Of a stretch of 64,000 nt of DNA, positions 1-17,491 are shown piece after piece. The stretch lies in assembly GCF_040436345.1 (NCBI RefSeq), contig NC_133233.1:3049492-3113491 (forward strand), read 5' to 3'. The notes under the pieces were generated by a model. It ran no database searches, was not told where the DNA came from, and saw only the letters and a list, made by a program, of their open reading frames with translations. Source of the DNA: Pagrus major. Its lineage: Eukaryota; Chordata; Actinopteri; Spariformes; Sparidae. Numbering within the stretch: the first letter of the stretch is position 1; each line of letters begins with the position of its first letter. The position numbers and the translations under genes were made by a program.

Positions 1-615
1 TTTGGAAGTGGTCCTGTATATTCCCTTAGTTGGCAGCCACAACACGTCGCAATGGCTGCAATGTAATCTTTGGGGCAACTCTAAATATCAGTTACATCCA
101 GTAAAGGTTCTTGTTTTTGCCACTGACAGGCTGAGGTTGTTATTCTAAGTGTCAAACATTACAGAAATGATTCCTTCAGAGATAGACCTTTTTGTTAAAT
201 TAGAAGATCTGTTTTGTAACTAGAAGAACTACTACAAGTCTTGTTCAAGGAGAAGTCTTGCTCTGAAATCTTGCAAAATGTGAGTTGCGTCCCTTCCACA
301 TGTATGTTCAAAACTAAGACATCAAAAGCTGTCAACAATTATTATTCTTATACCTTATTATTGTATGCATGATAACAAGATATATACTGTTTATCAGCCT
401 ACATGGTATTACAGGCTGCCCTACATGTTAGTGTAGGCCCAGTTTATGCAAGAGCATTTTATACAATATACTACGTATATGTAGTAGCGGGTCACTGCTC
501 CATCTCAGAGGCCATCACAGAGGCCTATTGTGCCGCTGTAGTTGTAGCTGACAACCCAAGCTTAGTATGATGTCTATAATATAGAGGTCATGTGTATTTG
601 TCTTTTTGTCCTGCA
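1..615 (+). other. intron upstream of the first visible steap2 exon
   Basis: No coding exon was recognised here. The segment ends in a usable splice acceptor: a pyrimidine-rich stretch and CAG at 613-615. The following exon needs one extra base to complete its first glycine codon, so an upstream exon outside the window ends in phase 1. The sequence is AT-rich and unremarkable. Confidence 0.6.
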
Positions 616-7415
<6,800 letters not shown>

Positions 7416-9000
7416 TTGCTGCAGCACAGAGCTATCTACTCCTTTAATGGGATTTTCACATATACTGCCATAGTTAGCTGTTTTATTGAAGCAAATGAAC
7501 ACTAATTATTCATATGATTCTTATTGGAGGGACAGTATTATTCTTTAAGACTGAATTGTGTACTTGTGAACTTATTACCTATTACTGTTTTGATTCACTA
7601 TGACTAGTGACCACCTTGTATGACTATTATGTTGCTGTTTGCCCATCTAAATTGTAAAACTGAATATTCTTCCCTTGACAGTACGCCTGTTTGCTCCAAG
7701 TACTTTGTTCCTGTCCTTGTGTTTTGGCAGACATTACACTGAGATAGCAGTGTTGGTCATTACTTTAAAGGGCGACTTCACCAATTTTACACATAAAGGT
7801 CATTGTGGTACTAGTTCTGCTCTGACTGTGAAAACTGTAGTATAGTATCGTCTGTGGCTCTGGGGGAGCTTTGTTAGGTCTAGGAAAATAACCCTGATCA
7901 TGTCACAGTCATGTCAAGGAGGTTGGAGAATACATATTTATAACAGAAAGCCTGCATTTACAGGGGGCAAAGACTAAAAGATGTGGATGGTCTCTTACAG
8001 AGACTGGCAGGGATTGTCAGATGAAAAGTCACTTTTCATTGCATTATGAGAAGTACAAGGTCCAGAGTTTCTGACCCATACTAGGGACTAGTCACTCAGG
8101 GGAAACCTTTTTGACCTTTTTCCTTTGGCCATCCCAAAGCATCAGTATTTGACGACTTGGGAATGAGACTCAGTAATTAACTATCTTTCTCTAGAATTGT
8201 CTAATTCAGCTTCAGGTTGCAGCGCATTGAAGCACATTGAGCTACCATAGTTTTTATTCTTACAGTTCCCAACAAAATTCTATCAAAATGGCAAATGGGT
8301 AAGCAACATAAAAATGTATTTATCATGATGATCAATTGTTACTATTATGTCCTTTAGTTCTTGAGGTTTTTCTTATTACAGTCACAATACCACACTGCAA
8401 ACTGCCAAGAAATGTTTTGACTTATTTGTTGATTCTGTTTTTATGTTTTTCTGTCTGCCTGTATTAATGTAAAACTGAATACTCTGAATATGAATATATA
8501 TCATGTTCTTATTAATGAGATCCATGGCTTTGATTCAGAATTTTCTGTTTTTAAACACTGTCTTATGCGTGACAGACATTTTATCGAACGCAGGCAGTGA
8601 AACTGAAGCTGATTACAGGAGCAGATGCAGTTGGTGAAGTTGTTGCTGAATTACAGCAAAATCAGTTTGTCAGTCTCATTAGCCTCATGACACTTACAGT
8701 ATATGCCAGATGACCTGGTCCTTTTTTTTTGTGAATTAGGTCTATACGCACCCTTTCCATCAGCACTGTGTCACAGTGGGCTGATGTGAAACTTTTCCTC
8801 TCAACATGCCCTGTCATCTTGTATACAGTATGTAACAAAAACGCTGCTGTTTCCCACAGCAGGATGATTACCAGTGACCAGTCACCAGTAAATGTACTTG
8901 ACTTTCCTTTCATGAACTCACAAACACCATGAAAGCAATCCATGCTTTCACTTGCATTACCATGCAGCAGTAGGCTATATAACTGTAACAGGAAATAAAG
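7416..9000 (+). other. steap2 3' UTR and 3' flank
   Basis: The segment follows the steap2 stop codon. An AATAAA at 8994-8999 could serve polyadenylation, which would give a 3' UTR of about 1.6 kb, but transcript data would be needed to say. Within it, 7764-7850 (TTTAAAGGGCGACTTCACCAATTTTACAC in outline) resembles the left arm of the foldback repeat at 25984. A separate stretch, 8092-8214, carries the GGGAATGAGACT end of the MITE family described at 24434. Confidence 0.45.
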
Positions 9001-9283
9001 CAAAATGTGATATTCACTGTGATGGATAATCTATTTAAAGGCTTTTTGAAATCTCTGTGGGTTTGAAATTAAATGTCAATGGCTGTCTGGCTGTGATACA
9101 GCAGCAGTCATTTTAGACTGTGTTTACTGCTTATGCCTTGCCAGATTGAGTAAGTCATCAGGCAATATATTTTCATTCGCATTACATCTTCCTTGACTCT
9201 GATCAAACCCAGCTTTGGTATGACTGCATTGATTAATGAGCAGAGAACAATTATTGAGGTTAGAGACAGAGAAAGACTTTGCA

Positions 9284-9375
9284 TCAGAATCAGCTTTATT
9301 GCCCAAACATGTGTACACAAACAATCTGACTCTAGTTTACATTGCTCTCAATGTACTCACAGAAACAGACAGCTA
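9284..9375 (-). repeat. LINE 3' tail fragment
   Basis: ATCAGAATCAGCTTTATTG followed by CACAAACAATCTGACTCTAG resembles the reverse complement of a fish non-LTR 3' tail. Too short for firm family assignment. Confidence 0.4.
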
Positions 9376-9649
9376 GGATTGTATAAACGAGGCGTGCCCA
9401 CACTTTGTATTGTAATGTTAAGATGCAAAATGCCGCTAGGATCCCAAGTCCCCTTTATTGGCTGACCTGTGCAAAGTGTCACATACCTCACAAAATAAAA
9501 GAGAGCAAACATTTTTATATTTAAAAAAAAAAAAATTTCCACATCAAACATCTGGAGGGCAGAACTGAACCTTACAGTGGGTCAACTTTGGCTGCAGGCC
9601 CCACTGTTCTAAACAAAGAAGGTTCTTTGTAGTGTCAAATCTAGACTGA

Positions 9650-10565
9650 AGGTTTTTAATGAGGCAGTGCATGGAACTGTGAAACACTTTGCAGACATCA
9701 TATCAGTGGTATCCAAAGCACGATCAGAGTGACCACATCATCAGAAGACCAATACATCAAGCTTAGTTCTCTGAGAGACAGAAAAGCACAGATACAGAAT
9801 TGCTAAATAAACAATGCAAGACTCTAATCAACAGTCGTCCTGTCAAAAGAAGGCTGTCTTGTTGTGGTCTCAGAGGACAAGTAGCAGTTTCTAAACCACT
9901 TCTTGGGAATGGAAACAAGGACAATACCAGAGGTGGGTTTACAAATACCCGCATATCACAGTGGATTACTGGAAAAAAGTTTAATCATTCAATTTACTGA
10001 TGAATCCAAGTTTGAGATGTATGTCAGTAACAGAAGGGTGTATGTAAGGAGACGAACAGGAGAGAGAATGATACCACAGTGTTTCAAACCCACAGTGAAA
10101 GATGGTGGTGGGAAGTCTGGGACGATTTTGCCTCCTCTGGAGTTGGACACCTGCACAGACTTGACTACACCCTGACCAAGGCGAAGCACCACTCCATTCT
10201 TTAGAGACATGCTCCACCCTCTGGTTTGATCTTTGTGGAGGAGGATTTATACTGCAGCAGGAGAATGAGGCCAAGCATACCTCAAAGCTTTGACAGAACT
10301 ACCTGAAGACCAAAGAAGACCAAGAAGTCCTGACTGTCATGGACTGTCCTCCACAGTCACCTGACCTCAATCCCATTGAACATTTATGGGGGCACTTGAA
10401 GACTGAGAAAGCCAAGCCTTCTGTGACATCACAAGTAGCTTTGTGGAACACTGTCAGATCATGCAGAGATAACATGAGTCATCAGGTTTTGCACAAACTT
10501 ATGGAGTCCATGCCAGCTCTCGTGCATGCTGTCATTAAAGCAAAAAGGGAACATACCAAATACTA
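9650..10565 (+). mobile_element. Tc1-like DNA transposon relic, transposase pseudogene
   Basis: Tc1 transposases cut and paste the element using a DDE/DDD catalytic triad. Decayed transposase sequence is spread over several frames: an N-terminal DNA-binding region near 9730-9900, then TDESKFEMYVSNRRVYVRRR with the first catalytic Asp (about 9996-10056). LQQENEAKHTSK (about 10250-10290) stands where the family has QQDNDPKHTS, so the second catalytic Asp reads as Glu. The frame ends with PPQSPDLNPIEHLWGHLK, which carries the third acidic residue, and stops at 10563-10565. Frame breaks and the altered residue make it inactive. The terminal inverted repeats were not located with confidence. Confidence 0.8.
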
Positions 10566-10829
10566 AGTTATTCTGACATTCATGGACGTTTTCAAAGATC
10601 AAACTGTTAAACTGATATTATCGTGTGTAATGAAAAATTGTATTACATTTCAAACAAACAAAAAATAAAAGTATTTAAACGTGTGAACTCTGACTTTTGG
10701 ACCCTTATGTATGTATGTACAGTACAGTTTTTACTGTATGTGTGTCTGTATGTCATTTGCTCCCATTTCCTCCCATTTTTCAAGTTTTTCGTACATGTAC
10801 ATTTTTACCTCCTCTTGATTTTTAATCAT

Positions 10830-12640
10830 CATACATTAATCATACAGACACGTAACACTGAGGTTCCTTTGTTGAGCATTAAAGTAGAGGAAGTGTGTCT
10901 GCCAATCCATACTCTCTGGGGTCTGCTTGTGAGGAAGTCCAATATACAGTTGCACAGTGTTGTACTCAGGCCCAGAGTGTTAAGTTTTCCAATGAGCTTC
11001 ATGGGAGAGATTTGTTTTGAATGCTGAGCTGAAGTCGACAAACAGCATCCTGATGTAGCTGTTCTTATTCTTCAGGTGCATGAAGACTAAGTGGAGGGCA
11101 GTGGATATGGCATCCTCTGTGGATCTGTTGGTTCTGAAAGCATACTGGTGAGGGTCCAGGCTGACAGGGATGTTATCTCTGATGTGCTGGAGAACCAGTT
11201 TCTCATACTACTTAATAAGGATGGAGGTGAGAGCCATAGGGCGATAGTCATTAAGACTAGACACAGCAGACTTATTAGGTACAGGAACGATGATGGCTGT
11301 CTTCAGGCAGAAGAGAACAGTCTCCTATGAGAGTAAGATGTTAAAAATGTCAGTAATTACATCGGCTAGCTGATCGGCCAGGTATATTATCTGAACCAGC
11401 AGTGTTATTTATATTCATTCTTAGCAGGATTTTTCTCACATCCGCTGTCATTACTGACAGTGGCCAGTCCTCTGGACTAGACTTTACAGCTGAGTCTTTG
11501 TTGAGGAGCTCAAAGCGAGCATAAAATGTGCTCAGCTCATCTGGCAATGTGGCCACATATGTTGCTGATGTGTCCTCTTTCATGTCAGCTTTCAGTCTTC
11601 CTCTGGTTATGTTGTATGCTTTCTTGTCACCTGACCGAAGGCAGGTTTTTTGGCTCTGAAAAGAGCCCCCGTCTCTCCATTTATCCAGGCCTTCTAGTTG
11701 GCGAATGATCTTGTCTTTGTGATCACCACATCATCAACACATTTGCTGATATATGATGTCACTAAAAATGTATATTCCTCAAGAATATAGCTTCATCTAT
11801 CCACACTTTAACAGTTTTAACTGATGGTTTGACTCTCTTGATCAACTGTGAGTAAGTAGGCAGAAGAAGCAGAAAAATATGATCTGATATGCCACAGTGA
11901 GGACATGGGAGGGCTTTGTAGCTGCCAGGAATATTTATATACCCATGATCCAGGAGATTTCTTCCTCTGGTGGGAATCTGGACATGCTGGTTGAATTTAG
12001 GTAAAACATTTCTGAGGTCTAATTCATTAAAATCATCAGCTACAATGAAAATTCCATCCACTTGTTTAGTTGTTTAGTTTCATGTTGCTACTGATGACAT
12101 CATACAATTCCTGCATCCCATTTTTTGAGTTTGTATCTTGGGGAACACAGCAACAATAAAAACTGGTGAATTCTCTAGGCAGATAATATGGATCGACATG
12201 TAAGTGCTGTATCGTAGGCAACTGGACTTGTTTCACGTCAAGAAACTGAAACAAGTCCAGTTGCCAACGACACAGCACTTAGATTTACCATGACCTGGAT
12301 GCCTGAGAACCTTCATCAACATGGATTGACATCTTAGCATCAGAAATTCGACATCTGGTGAAGACTGTCCATCCACTCTGACTGTGTTTAAGCACCAATC
12401 ATTATTTATGTAGACACACAGCCCTCCTCCTCTCCTCTTACTGGAGTCCTGTGTCCTGTCAGCTCTAAACAAGGTCGGCCTATTACGGACAGTAGCCGGA
12501 AGAAGGCTTGGTAGAGGAATAGCTCTTGGTCCAAGTCAGGGCAGCTTAGTAGTAATGCCGCCTCTTTTTCCTCTCTTCCTTGGGTGATCGCATCGCTTTT
12601 GGTGACATTTTGTCCTGCTGGTCTGGCTGGCCGATCAGCA
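10830..12640 (-). mobile_element. decayed jockey-group (L2/CR1/Rex1-like) LINE, minus strand
   Basis: Reading the minus strand, fragments appear in the order expected of a non-LTR pol gene. First is an endonuclease start with RRGGGLCVYINNDWCLN (about 12380-12435), then PYYLPREFTSFYCCCVPQ (about 12145-12200). An endonuclease end with HGYINIPGSYKALPCPH and ISDHIFLLLLP lies at about 11850-11950. A pre-RT segment has LPDELSTFYARFELLN and TADVRKILLRMN (11400-11560), and an RT segment has [24 protein letters not shown] (10900-11010, abbreviated here to the key words). Stops and frame shifts interrupt all parts. About 130 bp of foreign sequence including a hairpin sits within the endonuclease region. 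Exact clade is uncertain. Confidence 0.75.
12202..12280. repeat. 33-bp inverted repeat forming a hairpin, inside the LINE
   Basis: Arms at 12202-12234 and 12248-12280 are reverse complements over 33 bp with two mismatches, separated by a 13-bp loop (ACGTCAAGAAACT). The right arm and what follows (GAAACAAGTCCAGTTGCC, then ACCATGACCTGGATGCCTGA) resembles a widespread fish repeat that I associate, from memory, with Penelope-like elements. The left arm is an inverted second copy. Confidence 0.8.
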
Positions 12641-12649
12641 GATGCTGCT

Positions 12650-13599
12650 GGGGAGATCATCTCACAGTCTGCCTCACTCAATCCAAACCCCACATTTCCT
12701 TTTCCAGTGTTGATGAGTGCATCATTATTGTAGGCAAAATGTGCTTCAGTAGAAGGGGGCATAGCGGCGGAAAAATAGAAAAATATATCAAAAATGTAGC
12801 GAGGTATAAAGGAGCTACTGGCCACTATTTTGCATGTGCCGTCAATGTTGGTATCCACATAAGCAGTGGTGGTTCGATTCCAACCAATGTTAAAATGGTT
12901 CATTTTGGAGTTCTCACAGTTTTGGCCTCCTGACAGTTAAATTAAAGAAGAACTGCTTCAAGGTGTCCTGTTCAGAACATTCAGAGTTGAATTAATTTGT
13001 AGAGGGAAGAGTGTTTGTTAACAGAAGTTGGGAGTCCCATGAATTTAAAAGCACATGGGGCTCCAAAGCATGCATTTGCAACTTAATTTTTTGAATGCAT
13101 ATACAAGCTATTCCCAAGCACCAAATGTTATGAATGCAGTTTTGGATTTGCTTACCCTAATATTCTGTTGCTAACCCAGTTTAGATTCAACCATAATGAA
13201 TTCAGCAGTACTGTTCAAAGATAATTCTGAAGGACTGATTTAACAGTTTGAGTCAAACACAGAGGCTGTATTCTCTGGCTGTTTCTTTGTTTTTCTCCCA
13301 GCTTGTTTTGTAAAAGAAACAGCCAGTGGGGAGGGCTAGAGAGAGCAGACAGGCTGGGTTTCCCCGGGGTGAGCTGCCCATTCCACACACACCGAGCTTG
13401 GAAAAATGATAGGTGCAATCAAGACTAATGTCACATTGTTTCAGCATAGGGTCAGGAGTTGCCATCAGGTAGCCCACCCTGCAGACACCCGGCCTATCCA
13501 CTCTCCCTAGCCCAGAGACACACAGACAACAAAGAGTGGCTCTTGAAGAGGAGTGATGGTTAAACAATTCCATACAGTACCTGTATACATAGTGTATCC
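12650..13599. other. no recognised feature
   Basis: About 950 bp between the LINE relic and the MITE at 13600. Short open frames on the minus strand lack start context, splice signals and family resemblance. Confidence 0.5.
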
Positions 13600-13959
13600 T
13601 TTAAAGGGGCACTATGTAGTTTTGGAGAAGAAATTCAAACTCGGAATTTTAATATTACCAATATTAGTGAGGTAATAATACAAACTCAGAAATATTTATT
13701 TTTTTCCCATTACTGAATAAACAACTGTTCTCAGAGGAAAATTAGGTCCCCAGAAAACTGTTTGAAGCTAGAAAGGTAACAGGGTCAAAGACAACAACAA
13801 ACAGTATGAAATGTTCAGTTTTGTTTATTCAGTTTATTCAGTCATGAAAACAAAGAGAGGTTGTTTATTTAATTTATAAAGACATAAAATATTTAGTTCA
13901 TGAAGATCTTCTCTTCTGGTTAAAATGCCTCACCCAAAACTACATAGTGCACCTTTAAA
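13600..13959. mobile_element. MITE with GCACTATGTAGTTTTGG terminal inverted repeats
   Basis: The left end TTTAAAGGGGCACTATGTAG and the right end read in reverse, TTTAAAGGTGCACTATGTAG, differ at one base and extend through TTTTGG to about 26 bp. The 360-bp interior has no coding capacity. The termini match a very common fish non-autonomous DNA transposon. Target duplication is ambiguous because the ends themselves read TTAA. Confidence 0.8.
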
Positions 13960-15164
13960 ACAGTAGAACTGTCTGGTCAAATGTGTTGCACATTTCTCAA
14001 GTCATACTTATGTATAATCTGCTGTCAAATCAACATTCTGTTTTGGTTTTTGAGGCAGCAGTGACCTCTACCGTCTGTTGATGAAAGCTGGAGGAAGTGG
14101 ACCTGTCCTCACTTTAGTGTGTGTTTGTGTGCATGTGTGTTTACTGAACATGCAGTTTGTGTTGTAGTGTTGCATGAAAGACGGAGGAAAGGTTGGTTTG
14201 ATATTTGAAGTGCTGGTGCAGCATTTTGTACTCATGCTGAGTTACTAACAGAACACAATAATGATGTGAATGTTTCAATTGATTTAATATTTGTTCAAAT
14301 AATAACACGTTTTCTCCGAGACATGTAAATTGTTTTTCAAATGTGGACCTGACCCCGAACGTTTCTTCACAGAAATAGTTTAAAGAATCGTCTTAAACTT
14401 TGGCTTGAGCCAAAAATTCTTAGTGGTCAGATGAGTTTTGGAAAAGAAGACTAAGGTTACTTTGATTAAAGTCTCTCAGTTAAATAACGACTACATTAAT
14501 GTTTAACCATAATCTGTCCCTTAAGTACTATATCGGCAATTAGCAGGCCTCTGGTAATGTTAAGACAGATCTCAGTTCCTAAGAGAGCTGCAGAGGTCTT
14601 CTCAGTCAGTTAGGAGTGACAGCAGGCAGCAGTTTTAGGCTACAATGCAAAGAAAGAGATACACAGTTTCTAAGGAAGTCAAGTCGATAAAAAAAAAGCC
14701 ATCTCAATACCCACCCAGCATGAAAAGATTAAATCATTGAATTCTTGACATGAAGGATTTAGTATGAATACATTCAAATGTTCACATGTAAGTTAATTTC
14801 TTCCTAATGTTTAACTTAAATCACTTCTGCAGTTTGTGTAATATGTAATATTTGTATTGGCCAGGCTGTAATACAAACATTAAGCTGTTTCTAATATATA
14901 TGAAGCAGTTTAATTGTTGTATTGGAGTGAAATGTTTCATTTTTGGGTCAACCCTTATGTTCATTCCAATAAAAATAACAGAATAAGAATGAAACATTTC
15001 ATTATCATGCCTGTTAGAGAAGAAGCTTGGCTGACTTATCTGTTTAACTCTGCTAAGTGAAACCTGGAAGTCTTATAACATCAGTTCAAAGTAGATGGGG
15101 CACTGGGGTTTCCTCTGAAAAGTTTATCCAAATAGCTCTATAGAACTGCCTCTTGGAACTGGCC
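13960..15164. other. no recognised feature
   Basis: AT-rich sequence with a short GTGTGT-rich patch near 14120-14150. No exon, RNA gene or clear repeat was seen. Confidence 0.45.
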
Positions 15165-15557
15165 CCAAGTGCTCATGTAAGAATTTTAGTTCAAAACATT
15201 CAAAAATTTACTAAAATTATCAGCAGAATGTTTAAAATTAACAGTTTAGATATTAAGTCAAAAATGTCTATGTATTGTGTAGAAGATATCTTTTCTACAC
15301 AGCATGCTAACCAGCTAGCTGTAGGCCTAAAAACCTCTTTCTCCAGCAGGTCCAAAGCTCCTGTGCAAGTGGGGTGAACACAAACACTCCCCTGGTTGTC
15401 CAGCTAGCTACATGGCTAACTGAGCTAATAAGCTAAAAGTAGCTACAGTGATGAACAAAGATAAAAAGAATATGGTGCGCAAAAGTTAGCAATTAATCTG
15501 GTGATTTGAGTTGAGTATGAATTGAAGGTGGCCAATTCTTACATATTGCAGCTTTAA
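15165..15557. mobile_element. probable MITE ending in CAATATGTAAGAATTGGCC
   Basis: The right end (GGCCAATTCTTACATATTGC then AGCTTTAA) reads in reverse as a TTAAAGCTGCAATATGTAAG terminus typical of fish MITEs. The left end has a weaker counterpart, CTCATGTAAGAATTTTAGTT, near 15169. Internal sequence is rich in AGCTAGC and GCTAA words. Boundaries are approximate. Confidence 0.45.
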
Positions 15558-15654
15558 CTAGAAGCTCTGAAATGCTCTGTCCTGATGTTAGCCCTGTGAC
15601 ACACCGGTGTCCTGTCAACAGTATGTGAGGAGGAGCTGAGAGGCAAAACACAGT

Positions 15655-15981
15655 ATAAAAATAATTTTAATGAAAACCACCACACCAAAATCTCATTACA
15701 ATCTCAGAATAGCAAATAAAACACATTTTGTTCCATAGTTTAAGAAAAATGGCTAAAACAGTCAGAACTCTCACAGTAACTTCAGTAGGCTACAGTATGG
15801 ATGTTGGCTTTAAATGTTCTGTTTTAAAATGTCTTCACAGTCAAACAACTGCAGCATGTCATCAATCATTCAGAGCGAGGAATGGAAAACTATTTCAAAG
15901 CGATTCTTACTGGGTTTTACTTGTGGAAAAACAAATCATGAGGCCAGTATGGCATGGTTCTGTTCTCGTCGTTAAATAAAA
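15655..15981 (-). promoter_or_regulatory. candidate CPE and hexamer cluster in mos 3' UTR
   Basis: On the transcribed (minus) strand, CPE-type TTTTAT words occur at 15976-15981, 15716-15721 and 15655-15660. The variant polyadenylation hexamer ATTAAA is at 15666-15671, about 45 nt after the middle CPE. Maternal mos mRNA in vertebrates is activated by cytoplasmic polyadenylation through such elements bound by CPEB. The words are visible; their use here is inference, and short AT-rich words also occur by chance. Confidence 0.4.
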
Positions 15982-16119
15982 GGCACTTAATTGTAAACTT
16001 CTTATTTCAACATGAATGTGATCATAAGAAAATGGTAGTCCAGCTTCGTCTTGTAAGAGCACCTTTAAAATGTTCCTAAAACCTGTCCACTTTATCTGTG
16101 CAGCCGTCCTAACAGAAGG

Positions 16120-17136
16120 TCACACCTGGGAGCGCAGCTGCTCCAGGTAAGGCAGCACTTCCTGGGCACTGGGTCTGCAGCGACCCTCTCCACTCCAGCA
16201 GCGGCTCAGCAGAGTCCTGCACAGCTGCCCCTTCCCCGACCGAAACAGCGGCTGGGTCTGAACACACGGCCGCAAACTGTGCGCCACAACCGCGTAGAGC
16301 ACGTGCTGTCTGTCGCCGGTGTAGGGCTGCTCTCTGGTGAGAAGCTGCCACAAAGTGATCCCAAAAGAGAATATGTCTGCTTTAGGGGACACCCCCTCGC
16401 CTTTCAGCAGCTCCGGGGGTCTGTGCGTGTATGTGCCGCCAACGTGACTTAAAAGAGGGCTGGTGGCTCTCACTTCACAGCCACGGTCCAGTTTCACAGA
16501 ACAGCCAAAATCGGCAATTTTGCAGACGTCTTCACTTGACACCAGCACGTTGGCAGGCTTGATGTCCAGATGCACAACGTCGTGTGAGTGAAGGAACCGC
16601 AAGCCGTGTACAATGTCTGTGGAGTACCTGAGCCACCTGTCCTCCCCCAGCGGCTCTGCACATTCGTAAATGATCTGCTGCAGATTTCTGCTCCCCACGA
16701 ACTCCATCAGCACCGTCCCGATGCTGCTTTCATCTCCAAACTCCGCAGGTATACAGGTGCTCGCCGCGATGACGCGCACGATGTTTCTGTGGCGTAGGTG
16801 TGCTGCGTTCAGCTCGGCCCAGAAGCTCTGGCGGGAAGCCAGCTTGTTCTTAGTGCACTTCTTGACTTTCTTCAACGCAACGGTGTCTCCGAAGTACTCC
16901 GCCTTATAGACGGAGCCGAAGCCCCCGGAGCCCACAGGCTGCATGGAGCGCAGCTCCTTCCAGTGGATCACAGAAGACCAGAGCCGGCTGGCGACTCTGC
17001 CGTTGGGCCGCTGTACAGGGACTTGTAATGTGGCGCCGTGGGGATGTTTGGTCAGCGGACTGCTGCAGGTGCCGATGTCCAGAGAGGGGTAGATGTCTTT
17101 GGGCAGCAGGCGACTCACGGGGATCGGTGAAGGCAT
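16120..17136 (-). CDS. mos: Mos serine/threonine kinase (oocyte maturation factor), complete single exon
   Basis: Mos is the germ-cell MAP kinase kinase kinase that activates MEK and ERK during oocyte maturation and holds eggs in metaphase II as part of cytostatic factor. The frame is intact for 338 residues, normal for the family. The N-terminus MPSPIPVSRLLP is the conserved Mos start, with Pro2 and Ser3 known to control protein stability. Kinase landmarks are the glycine loop GSGGFGSV (69-76), lysine in VALKK (about 89), the Mos-type catalytic loop HLDIKPANV (189-197, Leu in place of the usual Arg), and DFG (209-211). The activation-segment end is THRPPELL. No intron is present, as expected for vertebrate mos. 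It lies convergent to steap2 and in the same orientation as plag1. Identity is secure. Confidence 0.97.
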   Translation of the reverse strand: MPSPIPVSRLLPKDIYPSLDIGTCSSPLTKHPHGATLQVPVQRPNGRVASRLWSSVIHWKELRSMQPVGSGGFGSVYKAEYFGDTVALKKVKKCTKNKLASRQSFWAELNAAHLRHRNIVRVIAASTCIPAEFGDESSIGTVLMEFVGSRNLQQIIYECAEPLGEDRWLRYSTDIVHGLRFLHSHDVVHLDIKPANVLVSSEDVCKIADFGCSVKLDRGCEVRATSPLLSHVGGTYTHRPPELLKGEGVSPKADIFSFGITLWQLLTREQPYTGDRQHVLYAVVAHSLRPCVQTQPLFRSGKGQLCRTLLSRCWSGEGRCRPSAQEVLPYLEQLRSQV

Positions 17137-17409
17137 CGTGCGTTGAAGAGACCTGCAGCGAGCTGCTGAGTGAGCAGCAGCTCAGCAGTCTCAAAGCTTT
17201 CCGCACAGACGTAGACAGACACACACAGCCACACCGCCACTTAGTGGTGTGGAGTATGTAATGCTTTCTGTTTGGGTTCATCGGGTTCATCCGATGGTTC
17301 AACTCAGTTTATTTGAGCCTATCTACAGAAGGGGAGGACGGGGTAAAATGAGCCACTTGCATTCTGTGGCAGGAAAGCACAATAATAATTATGGGTGTCA
17401 AAAAGTAAT

Positions 17410-17411
<2 letters not shown>
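17137..17411 (-). promoter_or_regulatory. mos 5' flank
   Basis: This short interval between the mos start codon and a long GT/GC repeat should contain the 5' UTR and proximal promoter. It is GC-richer near the gene (CAGCAGCTCGCTGCAGG on the transcribed strand). No clear TATA box was seen. Confidence 0.35.
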
Positions 17412-17486
<75 letters not shown>

Positions 17487-17491
17487 CGCGC
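17412..17491. repeat. (GT)n(GC)n microsatellite
   Basis: About 33 uninterrupted GT units (17412-17478) run directly into about six GC/CG units (17479-17491). Alternating purine-pyrimidine DNA of this kind is a strong Z-DNA former. It begins about 275 bp upstream of the mos start codon. Confidence 0.95.

Noticed and set aside
12406-12903. 165-codon minus-strand frame as a host gene
   Set aside because: Its end runs into the LINE endonuclease start and its beginning has no exon signals. Best explained as the LINE 5' region.
16904-17302. 132-codon minus-strand frame at the 5' end of mos
   Set aside because: It overlaps the mos start in another frame, has no family match and is explained by the GC-rich mos 5' region.
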